In this document: positions 23,680-34,864 of the stretch, one piece after another | How positions within the stretch are numbered: position 1 is the first letter of the stretch | How the letters are laid out: every line of letters begins with the position of its first letter | Assembly (NCBI RefSeq): GCF_000516985.1 | Contig: NW_006917101.1 | Span: 2,348,834 to 2,412,833, forward strand | Source of the DNA: Pestalotiopsis fici W106-1 | Lineage: Eukaryota; Ascomycota; Sordariomycetes; Amphisphaeriales; Sporocadaceae | DNA: 64,000 nucleotides | Direction: 5' to 3' | Translations under genes and position numbers: made by a program | Notes under the pieces: generated by a model | Databases searched by the model: none | What the model saw: the letters and a program-made list of their open reading frames with translations, nothing else | What the model was told of the DNA's origin: nothing

Positions 23680-24978
23680 CTATGTCCGAGGTATCTTGAG
23701 CACATCATCAACGTTGACCACTTGTCCAGTAGCTATCGACTTATTGGCAGCTATGCCCGTCAAGATAGACAAGGCGCCGTCCACGTGGCTCGCGGCACGC
23801 ATATACTCATCAGAGACAGGCTCGCCAAAGAGATCGTTCAGCAGTACAGTGTCACCTCCACCATGGGCGCCAGTGCCCTGCGGGATCTCAATCTCTTGGG
23901 GCTTCTCCAGGAGCGGACGTAGCAGCAGCGTCGTCTTTTCGATGGAACCCTCGGCAGCCTGGTCGCCACCCGAGTTGACGTAGCTGTTCTCGACCACCTC
24001 GAGCTCGAGCCGGCCGCCGGTGCCGTTGAAATTGACGCGGAAGCCCTCCCAGGGCGCGTAGGCCGTGAGCGAGTACGTCATGACGGCGCCGTTCTTGTAC
24101 CGCACCAGCAGGTTCATGGTGTCTTCGATGCTGATGCCGTCGCCAAAGACGCTCTGGTCCCGGTAGTAGGCGTCCTCGTGCTCGGCGTCGAGGTACATGG
24201 CCTTGAGCTGCGCGTGGTCCTCGAGGTGCAGGGCAAAGGGGTCCCGGCGGGCCACGTCGCTGCCGTGCGCGCGCGTGTAAAAGTCGCGGACCCCGCGGGC
24301 CTCGGCGTTCTCGCGGCCGTAGAACTTGAGGTCGCCCTGGGCGTAGACGGTCTGGGGCCGCGTCTGCAGCCAAAAGTTGACCAGGTCAAAGTGGTGGGTG
24401 CTCTTGTGGACGAGCAGGCCGCCGCTGTTGCGCCGGTCGCGGTGCCAGCGGCGAAAGTAGTCGGCGCCGTGGGACGTGTTCAGCGCCCATTCAAAGTGGA
24501 CGCTCGTGACGGTGCCAATGGCTCCCGACCGCAGCAGTTCAAACACCTTTGTATTGTGCGGTGCATAGCGGTAGTTGAAGGTTACGCGCACCTTGTTGCC
24601 AGTTTTCTCGACGGCGTCGAATATTTGCAGGCAGCGAGGTACATCAATGGTCATGGGTTTTTCGGTCACGACATTGCAGCCGAGTTCGAGCGCCCGTACA
24701 ATGTAGATGTTGTGCGTCCGGTCGATGGTTGTGACAATCACTTCGTCGGGCTTCGTCTCGGTAATGAACTTGTCAAAGTAGGATGCCAGGTAGGTGGGCA
24801 CCTTGGGATGACCAAGAGACTCGAGTTTGTCGTTGGCAAAATTCATGCGTGTCTGGTTCGTGTCTGCAATGCCCACGATACAGGAAGTGTTGCTATAATC
24901 TCTCGCTATGGCCGTGTAAAAGAAGATTGCTCGTCCACCTGTGCCGATCAGGGCATATCTCTTCTTTGAGCCGGCCAT
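23680..24978 (-). CDS. Gfo/Idh/MocA-family oxidoreductase
   Basis: A single frame of 432 aa starts MAGSKKRYALIGTGGRAIFF, giving an N-terminal Rossmann motif GTGGRA. The conserved VTEKPMTIDV segment carries the catalytic-type Lys of the family. The second half has the C-terminal alpha/beta domain (RVTFNYRYAPHNTKVFELL, then GGLLVHKSTHHFDLVNFWLQ with paired histidines). Family members are NAD(P)-dependent dehydrogenases acting on sugars, inositols or related polyols. The gene is much more G+C-rich between about 23990 and 24500 than its flanks. A long antisense frame (24178-24969) is a shadow of this gene. It sits at the edge of the accessory region, so a sugar-related tailoring or catabolic role is possible but unproven. 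Confidence 0.9.
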   Translation of the reverse strand: MAGSKKRYALIGTGGRAIFFYTAIARDYSNTSCIVGIADTNQTRMNFANDKLESLGHPKVPTYLASYFDKFITETKPDEVIVTTIDRTHNIYIVRALELGCNVVTEKPMTIDVPRCLQIFDAVEKTGNKVRVTFNYRYAPHNTKVFELLRSGAIGTVTSVHFEWALNTSHGADYFRRWHRDRRNSGGLLVHKSTHHFDLVNFWLQTRPQTVYAQGDLKFYGRENAEARGVRDFYTRAHGSDVARRDPFALHLEDHAQLKAMYLDAEHEDAYYRDQSVFGDGISIEDTMNLLVRYKNGAVMTYSLTAYAPWEGFRVNFNGTGGRLELEVVENSYVNSGGDQAAEGSIEKTTLLLRPLLEKPQEIEIPQGTGAHGGGDTVLLNDLFGEPVSDEYMRAASHVDGALSILTGIAANKSIATGQVVNVDDVLKIPRT

Positions 24979-26563
24979 GTTTACAATCGTAGATGGAGGA
25001 GTCCGGTGGGATAGCTCTCGGGCAGTCTCGTCGTTGTGCTGTGCTTTGAGGTTTGAAGCGAGTGTCCTAGTATCGAATGCTAGGTTGGACTGATTGATTA
25101 CAGAACGGTATTTCTGTTATGACCATTAAGAGTTAGATTTTGTAACTTGTAAACTACGTGACTACAGATGATAGAAACTCCCATGATTCCAGTAATTATT
25201 TCAGTTATGGAGCTCACGATAGAGACGCAAACGCCATCCGGCATCGCTATCGGGTTAGTAGACCCCGGAGTTTATGAAGTTGGGGTATGGATTATCAGTG
25301 GAGTTATTCCCCCGCTTCTCCAGAGTCCAGAGAAATGGAGATCCACTATAATAACCGTGGAGAAGTACCGGTATAGCCAAATAAGTATACATTATCCCAT
25401 TGCTTGAACTGACTGGCTGGCTGGTTGGTCCTTAGATGTCGTTATCTTTGATTGAAATGGAAGCCTAGTCTTTTCACCGCCGCAGACTCCAGAGTCCATG
25501 ACAGGGCTGGTCGTTGCCAACCCCATGTTGCCGTAGTTGTCAAACCACACCATCATCACCAGTTTTTTTGACAAACACAACACAGTCTGTATTGGAAGAC
25601 TCTTGATAAGCCGCTTTGCCTTTTTAAATAAATTGAGATCCACAGATGGACTCACAACGACCAGCTTACGAGTCAGGATCTAGTGTACAGGAATATGCTT
25701 TGACTCGACGGCTTGTTTCCTTGCTTAGGTTAGCAATGAATAGGCTTCACTAGCACCATGTACACACCCCATACAAGAATGCCGAATCTGGGGTGTATGC
25801 GGGGACGACGGCGCCTAATGGGATGACAACGGGCTGAAATCCCTGTCCCCCACCGGCTCGAACGCCAATCCCGTTATCAAAGTCCTCTGGCACCACTGTC
25901 ATATGACCACAATATCTGGCCATGGAACCCCCGGTGGAAAACTGGATGCTTTTTACTGCCTTGGATGGCCATGGAACCCCCGGTCGTGCTATTCACTGCG
26001 TTTGATTCTTGATCGTACTAGTTCAAAATTCAAGCACAGCTCTAAAGTGGTCGGCATTAGAATGTCCACGAATGAGAAGCAGCTGCAACAGGTGCTGGTC
26101 TCTTATGGCTGGAACCGTGAGAGAAAGCTTCAATCTTATCTTTGTCCGGTTCGAAGTCCCGCCTTCTTGAGCGAGTTTAAATGTTTGACTACATTTCTAC
26201 GAATCAGATTCCATGTAGATTACAGCGAGAGTCATTTGCCAATTGATCGGAATTCCGCTCGGTTTTATGGAAGAAGCCTTTTGGATGGGTCAGCTCAGTG
26301 GTTCGCTTACGTATGCCCCTACCTTGCTTCTCGCCGGCGTCTTGACAGACCTGGGCTCAAGCCCGGGGTGTGAACATGACAGGGTTCTCCTCAACTCCGG
26401 TGGAACCAAGACTCTGAGGCTCATATAAAATATCGTGATAACTCTCCACTTCCCCAGACTTCTCCAGAGTGTAATCTCAAGTTTCTCCAGTCAGTATTCA
26501 CAGACTTTTGAGTGACGCTTTCAATTAATCGTGGAACTTTGATCGCGGAGGAAAGTGAACACC
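24979..26563. promoter_or_regulatory. 1.6 kb intergenic with a 19-bp direct repeat
   Basis: This is the divergent promoter region between the oxidoreductase (minus) and the MFS carrier (plus). An exact 19-bp direct repeat, TGGCCATGGAACCCCCGGT, lies at 25917-25935 and 25966-25984, 49 bp apart. No coding sequence is supported. The 156-codon frame at 25903-26373 spans the repeats and looks like chance. A GGTTCGA-like box at about 26152 lacks a partner A box and is not a tRNA. Confidence 0.55.
25917..25984. repeat. 19-bp direct repeat pair
   Basis: Two identical copies of TGGCCATGGAACCCCCGGT have starts 49 bp apart. They lie 580-650 bp upstream of the MFS start codon and about 940 bp from the oxidoreductase start. 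A regulator-binding pair or a small local duplication are both possible. Confidence 0.8.
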
Positions 26564-28425
26564 ATGGCAGACAGCAAACCAATGGAACAAGTCACCAGCG
26601 CGGCCGATACAATCGAGCCAGCAAAGGATGTCCAGGCTGTCGTCGGCAAGGGAGGTGACAAGGCCACCGCCTTTTTGGTCGAGCACGGCGAAGTTACTTT
26701 CGATTATGAAGAAGAGAGACAAGTCCTCAAGCGCATCGATCGCCGTATCCTGCCTTTGATCCTGGGCGCATACTTTTTCCAGCAGTTGGATAAGAGCGCA
26801 TTGTCTTACACCTCCATTTTTGGCCTCACCACCGATGCCAATCTTCATGGAACGGAATATAGTTGGCTCGGTATGTTGACGATCCTTTCGGTCTGGCCAT
26901 GACGGATGTCTGAATCCTGAGCATGGCCTAAAACGTCAAGAGAACAGGATTGCTGACAATAGTCAATGTCACAGGCTCTATTCTGTACATCGCTCAGCTC
27001 ATCTTTCAACCGCTTGCCGCGCTTCTCCTGGTGAAGCTACCTTATGGAAAGGTCATCGGTACTGCCGTAATCGGCTGGGGATGTTGTGCCGCCATCGCTG
27101 CTGCTTGCACAAACTTCAAGTCACTCGCGGCTCTTCGCTTCCTTTTGGGCACGTTTGAATCCATGATTGCCCCGTCACTGCTCGCTGTCACGCAGATGTG
27201 GTGGAGAAGATCCGAACAGACGCTCCGTACCTCGTACTGGAATGCAATGAATGGTGTCACCTTTATCGTCGGGTCCCTTGTTACATTTGGTCTTGGACAC
27301 ATTGAGAGTCCTCATATTTACAAGTACCAGACGGTTTTCATCTTTTGCGGCTGCTTGACCGTTTTGTTTGGCATTGTTTTCATCTTCCTGATGCCCGACT
27401 CGCCCATGGAGACCAAGTATCTCAACGAGAGGGAGAAGATCATTGCCATTGAGCGCCTCCGAGCGAACCAGATGGGTGTTGCGAGCCGCAAGTGGCGCTG
27501 GGATCACGCTTTGGAGACATTGGTTGACATCAAGACCTGGCTCTGGTTTGTGTTGGTCGTGGCCATCTCGTAAGTCTCTTGGATTCCGCCCTCATCCATG
27601 TCAGTAGTGCAAAAATTCCTGAGCTCTTCCAACTGACTGCTGTTTCCAGGATTCCCAGCGGTGGATTCAGTACATTTGGCGCCCTCATCATCAAGGATTT
27701 CGGCTACGCCAACTTTACGGCAATTCTCTTCCAGTTGCCAACCGGTGCACTGCAAATCATTGCCATCACCGGCTCTGCGTGGTTCGCCACCCATTACGGT
27801 CGCAAGGGGCTCACTATTACCTGCATTGCCATGTTTCCCCTAGTCGGCCTTATCATCATGCTTACCGTACCCCGGACTCACAAGGGCGTGCTGCTTTTTG
27901 GCTACTACCTAGTCCAGTGTCTTGCAGCTATTACGCCCATGATTTACGCCTGGTCGGCCCAGAACACAGCCGGCGACACCAAGAAGAAGACAACGTCGGC
28001 CGTGGTATTTGTGGGCATGTGCACTGGCAACATCATTGGACCTCTGCTATACAATGTCAATGATGCGCCAGAATATCGTCCCGGTCTGATTGCGAACTTG
28101 GTAATGTTTGCTCTGGTGGGCGCCCTGGGACTGTAAGTTGCACCGCCTCTAATTCTTGATAAGACTTCCTAGCTAATTCTGTGCCTGCAGGCTTATTCCA
28201 TTGTATCTGACGTTCCTCAACCGCCGCCATGCCAAGACGCGCGAGCAGCTTGGTGGGTCAGCCCACATAGTCGATGAGTCCATGATGAGGAAGAAGGATA
28301 TGACGGACAGCAAGACGGCCGATGTTGAACACAACGATCACGCCCAGACGCAGAGACTCGAGGATGATAAGGGACTTCATGATGTGACCGACTTGAAGAA
28401 TGAGAACTTCATCTATGTCGTATAG
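26564..28425 (+). CDS. MFS transporter, allantoate permease (Dal5/ACS) family
   Basis: Four exons (26564-26870, 26975-27569, 27650-28132, 28191-28425) give 539 aa. Residues 50-70 hold the family start of the membrane domain (ERQVLKRIDRRILPLILGAYFFQQLDK), then YSWLGSILYIAQL at the first junction. About twelve hydrophobic segments follow, with MPDSPMETKYLNEREK in the central cytosolic loop and WFATHYGRKGL as a second MFS signature. The tail (about 70 residues) is charged and cytosolic. The family carries organic anions such as allantoate, nicotinate and other carboxylates by proton symport. ATG at 26564 is used (an in-frame GTG at 26555 is ignored). With the second Dal5-type carrier at 45930, it brackets the synthetase region. 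Confidence 0.9.
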
Positions 28426-28683
28426 ATAGTTATTCATCGGAAAGCAAGACACAGATTCTGGAGATGGATCAACGGCACCGCCATGCCAAGAATACATTTG
28501 ATATTGTACCCTCACTTGTCACCATTGTAAAAACTCACTTTGGCATGAAATTTCGAGAATACCGCCAAACTAGAAATTCAGTTGCGCTGATGATACAAGA
28601 TGAAGCGAGATGCTGTCATGATCATGTGCATTGTAAAATGTTATTTGGTGACGAGTATATAAACAAACATTGTTATGAGAGGT

Positions 28684-29310
28684 CTACCGCAGCAGCCAGC
28701 CAAGCGCCAGTCCAGCCAGGGCCAAACTTCCGGCTGCAAATGGCTCTCCACGGCCCAACATGGCTGCGTTGGTGGCGGACGCGGTGGCAGCAGTACCAGT
28801 CTGAGTGACGGCGACGGAGCCGCCAGTGCTGGTAGCGCTGGAGACCGAGCTCGCCGCGGAACCGGTACCGGTGGCGCTGGCCAGCATTTCCAGACCCGCG
28901 GTGATGGTGACGGGGGTCCAGTCAAATGAAAGGTCGCTATAGTCGCTCGAAGCAAAAGTAACAGTGGCCGTGGGCGTACCGTCGTCGTTGCCACCGAGAT
29001 TGGTGGTGGTGCAGGCGACGGGGACAGTCTCGCTCATGTCGCAGTGCAGGTGAAAGAACCACTCGGTGCCCATGTTGACCTCCAAGTCATATACACCCGT
29101 GGACGCATCAGGGGGCGGCGTAGGCTTGGCCCAGGGTCCAACCACCACGGTCTCATTGTAGGTGCCACATTCGTCCGAGTCGGTTCCTGGAGGACAGTTG
29201 AGAAGGAATGTGGTTGCAGTGGCATCGGCGCCAAGAACATCGGCTACAATAGTCTGCTCATCCGTGTTAAAGAGCAGGACGCTGGTGATGGATGGTGTTG
29301 CAGTAGCCAT
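28684..29310 (-). CDS. small Ser/Thr-rich protein with GPI-type hydrophobic tail
   Basis: One exon of 208 aa starts at an ATG in good context (CAACATGGC). The body (SVLLFNTDEQTIVADVLGAD, then LNCPPGTDSDECGTYNETV) has four spaced cysteines and resembles fungal GPI-anchored cell-surface proteins. A Ser/Thr/Ala/Gly-rich linker follows (about 150-185), then a C-terminal hydrophobic segment FAAGSLALAGLALGWLLR typical of a GPI-attachment tail. No N-terminal signal peptide is visible in this model. An open frame upstream to 29418 also lacks a clean signal, so a short 5' exon may be missing. Function is unknown; a cell-wall or surface location is inferred from the tail. Confidence 0.7.
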   Translation of the reverse strand: MATATPSITSVLLFNTDEQTIVADVLGADATATTFLLNCPPGTDSDECGTYNETVVVGPWAKPTPPPDASTGVYDLEVNMGTEWFFHLHCDMSETVPVACTTTNLGGNDDGTPTATVTFASSDYSDLSFDWTPVTITAGLEMLASATGTGSAASSVSSATSTGGSVAVTQTGTAATASATNAAMLGRGEPFAAGSLALAGLALGWLLR

Positions 29311-29797
29311 GTTGATTTGTGGGGACGAGCAAAAGAGTGTATTCTGGTTTGTAGCGAATGGCTTTGGGTCAATATTGAAAACGAATGATGTGAGAAGTTT
29401 GCTTGGGGAGTAGTTCAAAAAAGAAATGGAAAAGAAAACCGAGGGAGAAGAGGAATGTTGACGACGTCAGGAACTCTCGGGCTGGAATTTTTTCTTCGCG
29501 TTTGAATGTTCTCATGGCGAATGATTTGAGCATGACCTAGGGGGCAGCCTAGAGCCCGTCGGGACTGGTGCCGAGATTGCCTACCAGGCCTACTGCAGGG
29601 GTTTTTGTTAAGCTTACAGCTAACCTAAACCACTAAAAGTCCTTAGGTGCTTCTTAGAGCTGACGGCATCCCTGGAACTAGACGATGTTTGTAACAGGCA
29701 GATATTCCTTCCTGTGTTTCCATTTCCATATTCAGCGTCAAGTGATTATCATATGGAGTGTCCAAAGATTTGCTTCAAGATCCTCATGGCAATTGGC
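29311..29797. other. intergenic, upstream of GPI-tailed gene
   Basis: These 487 bases are upstream of the minus-strand GPI-tailed gene and at the 3' end of the minus-strand P450. Nothing recognisable is seen; a missing signal-peptide exon for the GPI-tailed protein would lie here. Confidence 0.45.
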
Positions 29798-31618
29798 TCA
29801 AAAAAGGTCCTCAAAATAGTTTCCCCGAGGCGTGAATTTCAACCAAGGGCCGTCATGACGTGAAGTGATAACGTCGTAGAGTTGGAATTCGTCCACTCTT
29901 CCCCTACCACCCGGCGCACCCTTTTTCCCACCTCCAACATCACCGAGGCTTCCCTCGCACCTCTCAAAATCAAAGTACCACAGTGTTTTTGCTAGAATTA
30001 GGCTGGTCTCAAGATACGCCATTGGCTTTCCCGCACACGATCGCATGCCAACCGAGAAGGGTACAAACGCCCTATATTGTGTCGACGTGCCAGCCGAGTA
30101 TTCAGCGTCGTTTTCTGCAGTCTCCAACCAGCGCTCTGGGGTAAAGGTAAATGGGTCAGGGAAATACTCTTCATTGTGGTGGATCGAGTAAGTATTGACT
30201 CCAACGTGGGTTCCGGGTGGGATGATATGGCCATCGACAACAAAAGGCTCCTTTTCAGTCGCCTCTGCAGCTTCACGCCACAGTGTCCCACCGACAGGAG
30301 GCGACATGCGCAGAGTCTCATTGATGCAGGCACGCAAATACAAACAGCTTGAAAGCTGTTGACCCCCATGAATGTCACCTCCTGTCTTGAATTTGCCGCG
30401 AATCTCCTCTGCGAGCTTGTCGTAGCATCTTTTGTTTCGTGCCAGGTAGAAAAAAGTTCCTGCCATGGCCGTCGAAACAGTATCACCACCTACAGGGGAA
30501 CAATGTCAGCCAAACAGATCTTTCCTCCGGAGCGGATGGTGTACATACCTGCCGATATGAAGAAAAGACTTTCCGAAAATAGCTCACTTTGGCGGAAATC
30601 CGCAGTCTCCGCATCAAGATTTTGCAGAACAAAGGAATAAAAGTCCCGACGCTCTGGGGAATCCTGTTCAACGCGTGTCTGGATCATCTTCTCGATCACA
30701 TTCTTCCACTGTTTGCGGACCGGGCTCTTGTCCAATAGGTATTGGATTCCCATTTTTGACAGAAGCGGCCAATTCATGAATGAGTTGATCTTCCAATTGG
30801 CGAGCGAAATGGACTTCAAAATGAAGTAATGCTCATCATGGAGTTGCAGGTCCAGCGGATAGCCGTAGGCCAAATGCACAACAATGTCCATGGCAAGTCG
30901 CCTGAAGCGCTCCGAGACATCAACAAGGTTTGAGCCGCTCTTGAGAAGATACTTCAAGAAGACATCAACCTGTGAGGACATGATAGGCTCGAACATTCTC
31001 ATTGATCGTTCCGACAACGCGGGGCCAATAATCTTGCGCTTGCGGGCATGTCCGCTTCGGTCCAGAGTATTGAAGATAAAGGGCACGCCCTTGTTGGTTG
31101 AGAATAAATACAAGTGCGATTTGGTGGTCCTTGGGTTCTGATATATATCTAAATCAATGATGAGTAAAACTGCAAAAGTTATTTCAAGCATGAACAACAA
31201 GACGTACCACGGATAGCCGTCACAGAGTTGAAAACCAGGCGATTAGGGCCATATCGCATGACGCTTCCTGTTTTCTCGCAAGCAATTAGTCTAGCAGTGA
31301 GTGCAACAGCAAGGTAACTGGAAAATCAGAAGATACCCTGGCTCGGTTCATACCATAATGTTTGTGATCGTCGTGCGTGACTAGAGGAAGACGTCTGCGA
31401 AGAACGAAGGACCCGGCATACGAGTCGGATATTTTCGCCAGGAAGGGGCCATTGTAATCTCTGAGAGGGTGCAAGCCGAGATAATACGTTGATCGGAGAA
31501 TGAACTATTGCGGAGGCTTAGCAACGGACAGGCACGCTATCTATGTGCAACTCACATAAGGTATCGCGATGCAGAGCATATAGCCGATGCCGAGGGCAAT
31601 GGTGTAAAAGAAAGCCAT
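29798..31618 (-). CDS. cytochrome P450 monooxygenase
   Basis: A multi-exon gene of about 500 aa. The ATG at 31618 (MAFFYTIALGIGYMLCIAIP) opens an N-terminal membrane anchor. Exon 2 (about 31503-31358) gives FILRSTYYLGLHPLRDYNGPF, followed by a short exon SVMRYGPNRLVFNSVTAIR and YQNPRTTKSHLYLFS. The I-helix region reads FFISAGGDTVSTAMAGTFF, which in most P450s is AGxDT. The ExxR motif is ETLR, the PERW motif is present in FTPERWLE, and the haem loop is FSVGMRSCAG with its cysteine. The protein would be an ER-bound hydroxylase or epoxidase using a P450 reductase. It lies next to an FAD monooxygenase and an NRPS-like synthetase on the same strand, so a tailoring role in one pathway is plausible. 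Substrate is unknown. Confidence 0.88.
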
Positions 31619-32296
31619 TTTGTTGTTCTCCAGCAGATGATGCTAATTGCGAATGAGTCGAACAATTTAGATGTGATGAAATTGATGGCTTCAAGGTTTA
31701 CATGATGATCATCACCCCCTGTATCGTGAAATCAACAAATGGATGATGCCAACGTATATGAAGTGAGCAGGTCTCAATTGAAATTGGAACTTCTCAACAT
31801 TAAAAGCTGAAGAATGGTGTTTGTCGCATGTTGCAACGCGAGAATCCTTGTCTGTATACCGGTAAAGGCGCTTGTGTTGCCGTACGATTACTGTTGGAAG
31901 TAGGTACCTAGGTAGGCATGCATGTGCATTATGCAGTTGGCTGCACTGAAGTCCACAAACAACCGGCCTGTCTGCCTGCAACATCTCCACATCAATCAGA
32001 CCCCATTCATACTTGACGACTCGGCTCAATGCTCCAGATTACGTTCAGGCTAATGAGTACAAAGGAAATCCAGGGAATGCAATTGATGAGAGGGTACAAA
32101 TCTCTTCCGTCTTGATGAACATCCAAGTATACCCGCCATGCATTGGTTGTTTGCTTCAGACCGATCCATATCCTCACGGCTTATAGGTAGGCTTCCACAT
32201 CTGCATATTCCGATATACAAGGAAGTGCGTGCTAAATATTTCATTGACGAGCTGCAGGTCGTCATTGGAGACCGGCCATTATTTACTTGAGAATGC
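31619..32296. other. intergenic, P450 upstream region
   Basis: This is the promoter of the P450 and the 3' flank of the FAD monooxygenase. A palindromic TAGGTACCTAGG motif lies at 31901-31912. No coding sequence is supported. Confidence 0.5.
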
Positions 32297-33776
32297 TCAT
32301 ATTGCGGTGGCCCATTCGGGATAGACTTCTTGTTCCCTCGGCGTAGAAGCAATGTTGCGATCCTGTATGTGTTCTTCGACGGGAAGGTCCTGGTGTTGGG
32401 AGTGAATTCCCATTTCGACGCCCCTCTTCTGGATGAAGCGGGCAAAGCCCATCGTTTCCTTTTTCCACTGCTCTTTCGAGACCTTGCCCTCGATATGATC
32501 GGCAAACACCATGGCGTCAAAGGCTGCCTGCGAAGTTGAAGCGACCGTATGTGGCCGGAATCCAGCCAGCGCATCGCCAATCAGCACGAGTTTTCCGTCC
32601 ATGTACTCGTTGCGCGGGCTAATAACGTCCGTGACCGCCTGTACAAATGGCTTCTGGGTCCCGCGGACAATTTCGGCAAACTGAGGCGGTAGCCGTTCTG
32701 CGGCAATTTGTCGCTGCTTCTCCCACGCCTGCATGTCAATCATTCCCGGCGGCATCGTGATGGGTCGGCGCTTGCCGTGCTTGTCTGTCATTATCTCTTC
32801 GAGCTCCGGAGAGCCTTCGGGGAAGTTGGTATAGTATACAAAGTTTATCAGGCGCTTGCCGGGCTCGACCGTGCCGCTTTCGCCTGGTATCAAGTACGCT
32901 AGAATTTGAACGCCTGGGCCATGAAAGAAGGTGAAACGTTCACTGAAAGCCTCTCTCGTGGCCGGGCTCACATCATTCTCCGGAATGGTTCCCCTCAGAG
33001 CACAATAGCCCGCATAGGTTCGCTTGACCTCTGGTTCTACCAGAGCGCGTACTGTTGAGCTTGGGCCGTCGGCGCCGATGACCATGTCGCCGGTGATACT
33101 GCCTTCTTGTCCCGTGCCTGTTTTGTAGTAGACTCTTACGTTTTCACCCTCTTGTTTGATGTCGGTGACGTTGTGGTCGTGCCAGTGAACCGCCTTGCCG
33201 TGGCTGGGTACGGGCGCTGGAGGTTCGCAATGCTCGCTCTTGACTTGGTCGTAGTTTGCCCGCATGATGAAATATGCCAAGTCCCACTACACGTTCCATC
33301 AGCCACGCTGCTTGATTATCCAGCGATTTGCTCTTCAAGAACTATTGCACGGGGCTTCTCTGTTTGATGCCAGTCACTGCAACTCACCGATGTCATGTTC
33401 TGGTCCATGTCCTCCTTGTGAACGACCTTGCCGGCCTTGTCAAGGTATTGCCGCCTGTGCGATGTCACGGCAATGGGACGATCACAGCGATTATATCGCT
33501 TGAAAAACGCGAGGGTGTCACCACCAGCAACGATACCAGCTCCCTGCTGCTCCAAGACGGGGGTGCGGTTACGTTCGAGAATAGTCGTGTCATGACCGAT
33601 TGCCTTGAGCGCCAACCCAGTGGCCAGCCCACCCAAAGAACCACCAACCTGATCACCATCAGTCGCTGTGAGGGCCATATGCAAGTGATAAAGCAGTGTA
33701 CCAGCCAATTCAAGGACGGGGGGAAACCTACAATGATGAAGTGGAGTCTCCTAGACTTGGCTGCATCTGTAGTCAT
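32297..33776 (-). CDS. FAD-dependent aromatic-ring monooxygenase
   Basis: Three exons (33776-33732, 33648-33388, 33286-32297) give 431 aa. The dinucleotide-binding motif spans intron 1: HFII joins VGGSLGGLATGLALK, followed by ILERN. The downstream GD motif is MVIGADGPSSTVR and the FAD-ribityl motif is LVLIGDALAGFRPHT. These three marks define class A flavin monooxygenases such as salicylate hydroxylase or 2,6-dihydroxypyridine 3-monooxygenase. The enzyme would hydroxylate an activated aromatic or heteroaromatic ring with NAD(P)H and O2. No membrane segment is obvious. It is followed downstream on the same strand by the P450, and the synthetase lies upstream beyond a pseudogene. This arrangement supports a shared pathway but does not prove it. 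Confidence 0.9.
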
Positions 33777-34209
33777 TTTGTATACTTGGAACTATAAGCA
33801 ATCCTGGATTGGGAACTAGCCACACTTGGTGATCTTGGCACATGTATAGGGGAAAAAAAGAATGATGGAAAATTGACCGGGGAATCAATTTCGGTTTTCG
33901 ACAGCTATATGCTTTGAATTTATCTCACAATTCCTGATGGTTTTTCCCTTCTCCACATCACTTCATATCATCAATAATTGGGTACAGGTGCGGCTTCATG
34001 TGCGGCATTCTGACGTCACTCGGCACCGCATCCAGATTAGACGTGGTAGCAATATGCCCACCCTCCACAACCTCGCACGATCTCAACCGTTCTCATCTTT
34101 CTCACACTCCATAGATCAACCCGAGGCTTCCAATGTTGAGATGAATGAGGTCATGGTGATTGAAGTGAGTGATTAGTTGGTTGAGTATCTGTACGTATCT
34201 ATGGGAGTA
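33777..34209. other. intergenic
   Basis: These 433 bases separate the FAD monooxygenase start from the protease pseudogene. No coding sequence, repeat or RNA gene is recognised. Confidence 0.5.
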
Positions 34210-34864
34210 GCAGAGAGTACATGTATTGTGGTCGGAAACCAAGTAATATAAGCTCTGGCTTCCGACCTATGAAACTTTCGATATCTTCTAGCACTCACTC
34301 GATTGGGCTCACAAAAGTGACATCTGTCCCGTTTCCCCATTGAGGCATTGAATCAGCGCCTGTCTGTTCCGCTTCTGGTCCAACCTTGGAACTGCTACCC
34401 TCTTGAGAAAGTCCTCTCCAGACTTTCTGGTCTTTAGCACCCACACGAGCGCCACCAGTGATCATACCGATGATACGACCATCCAAATCGAAGACACACG
34501 TCCCTGGATCTCCGAGACCAGCGGTCCGCGCCAGTCCGAAATAATATCTTCGCTGCTCAGCATTGCTAGGCCTGTAAGGAAGAGCCGCCATTCTCGAGGG
34601 GGCGTATGGCTTCGAGTCTACTTCGAAAGTATTCGTCTTCTTCGGTAAACGCAAATCTTTGTTTTTTGATCGCTTTGCGCTCGGGGGAGGTCGATCTGAT
34701 ACGCTTTTGTTGCAAGAAGAAAAAAAAGAGGAGAGGTTTTGCTTGTAGAGCAACTGGGAGGCCGGCCACTGAGAGGTAGGCGAGTAATAGGTCAAGCGAG
34801 CGTAAATCTGGTATAGCGGAATCTCGCTTATTGACAAAGGTCTAGCAGGGCGCGATGGAAGCAT
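34210..34864 (-). pseudogene. degenerate trypsin-like serine protease, C-terminal fragment
   Basis: Reading from 34864, a poorly conserved N-terminus is followed by a family-like stretch (YYFGLARTAGLGDPGTCVFD, then GRIIGMITGGARVG, and TDVTFVSPIE). The GDSG nucleophile motif of trypsin-like enzymes is here GDPG, so the catalytic Ser is replaced by Pro. A TGA then ends the frame after SPIE, exactly where the family usually has Trp. The same frame continues as VLEDIESFIGRKPELI for about 20 more codons, as expected of a former C-terminus. Both a lost catalytic residue and an internal stop argue for a dead gene. The His and Asp catalytic region upstream is not recognised within 35570-34865. Confidence 0.7.

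Noticed and set aside
24178..24969. 263-codon plus-strand open frame
   Set aside because: Antisense shadow of the Gfo/Idh/MocA gene in its G+C-rich section.
26140..26170. GGTTCGA-like B box
   Set aside because: No A box or acceptor stem around it; one base too long for the B-box consensus.
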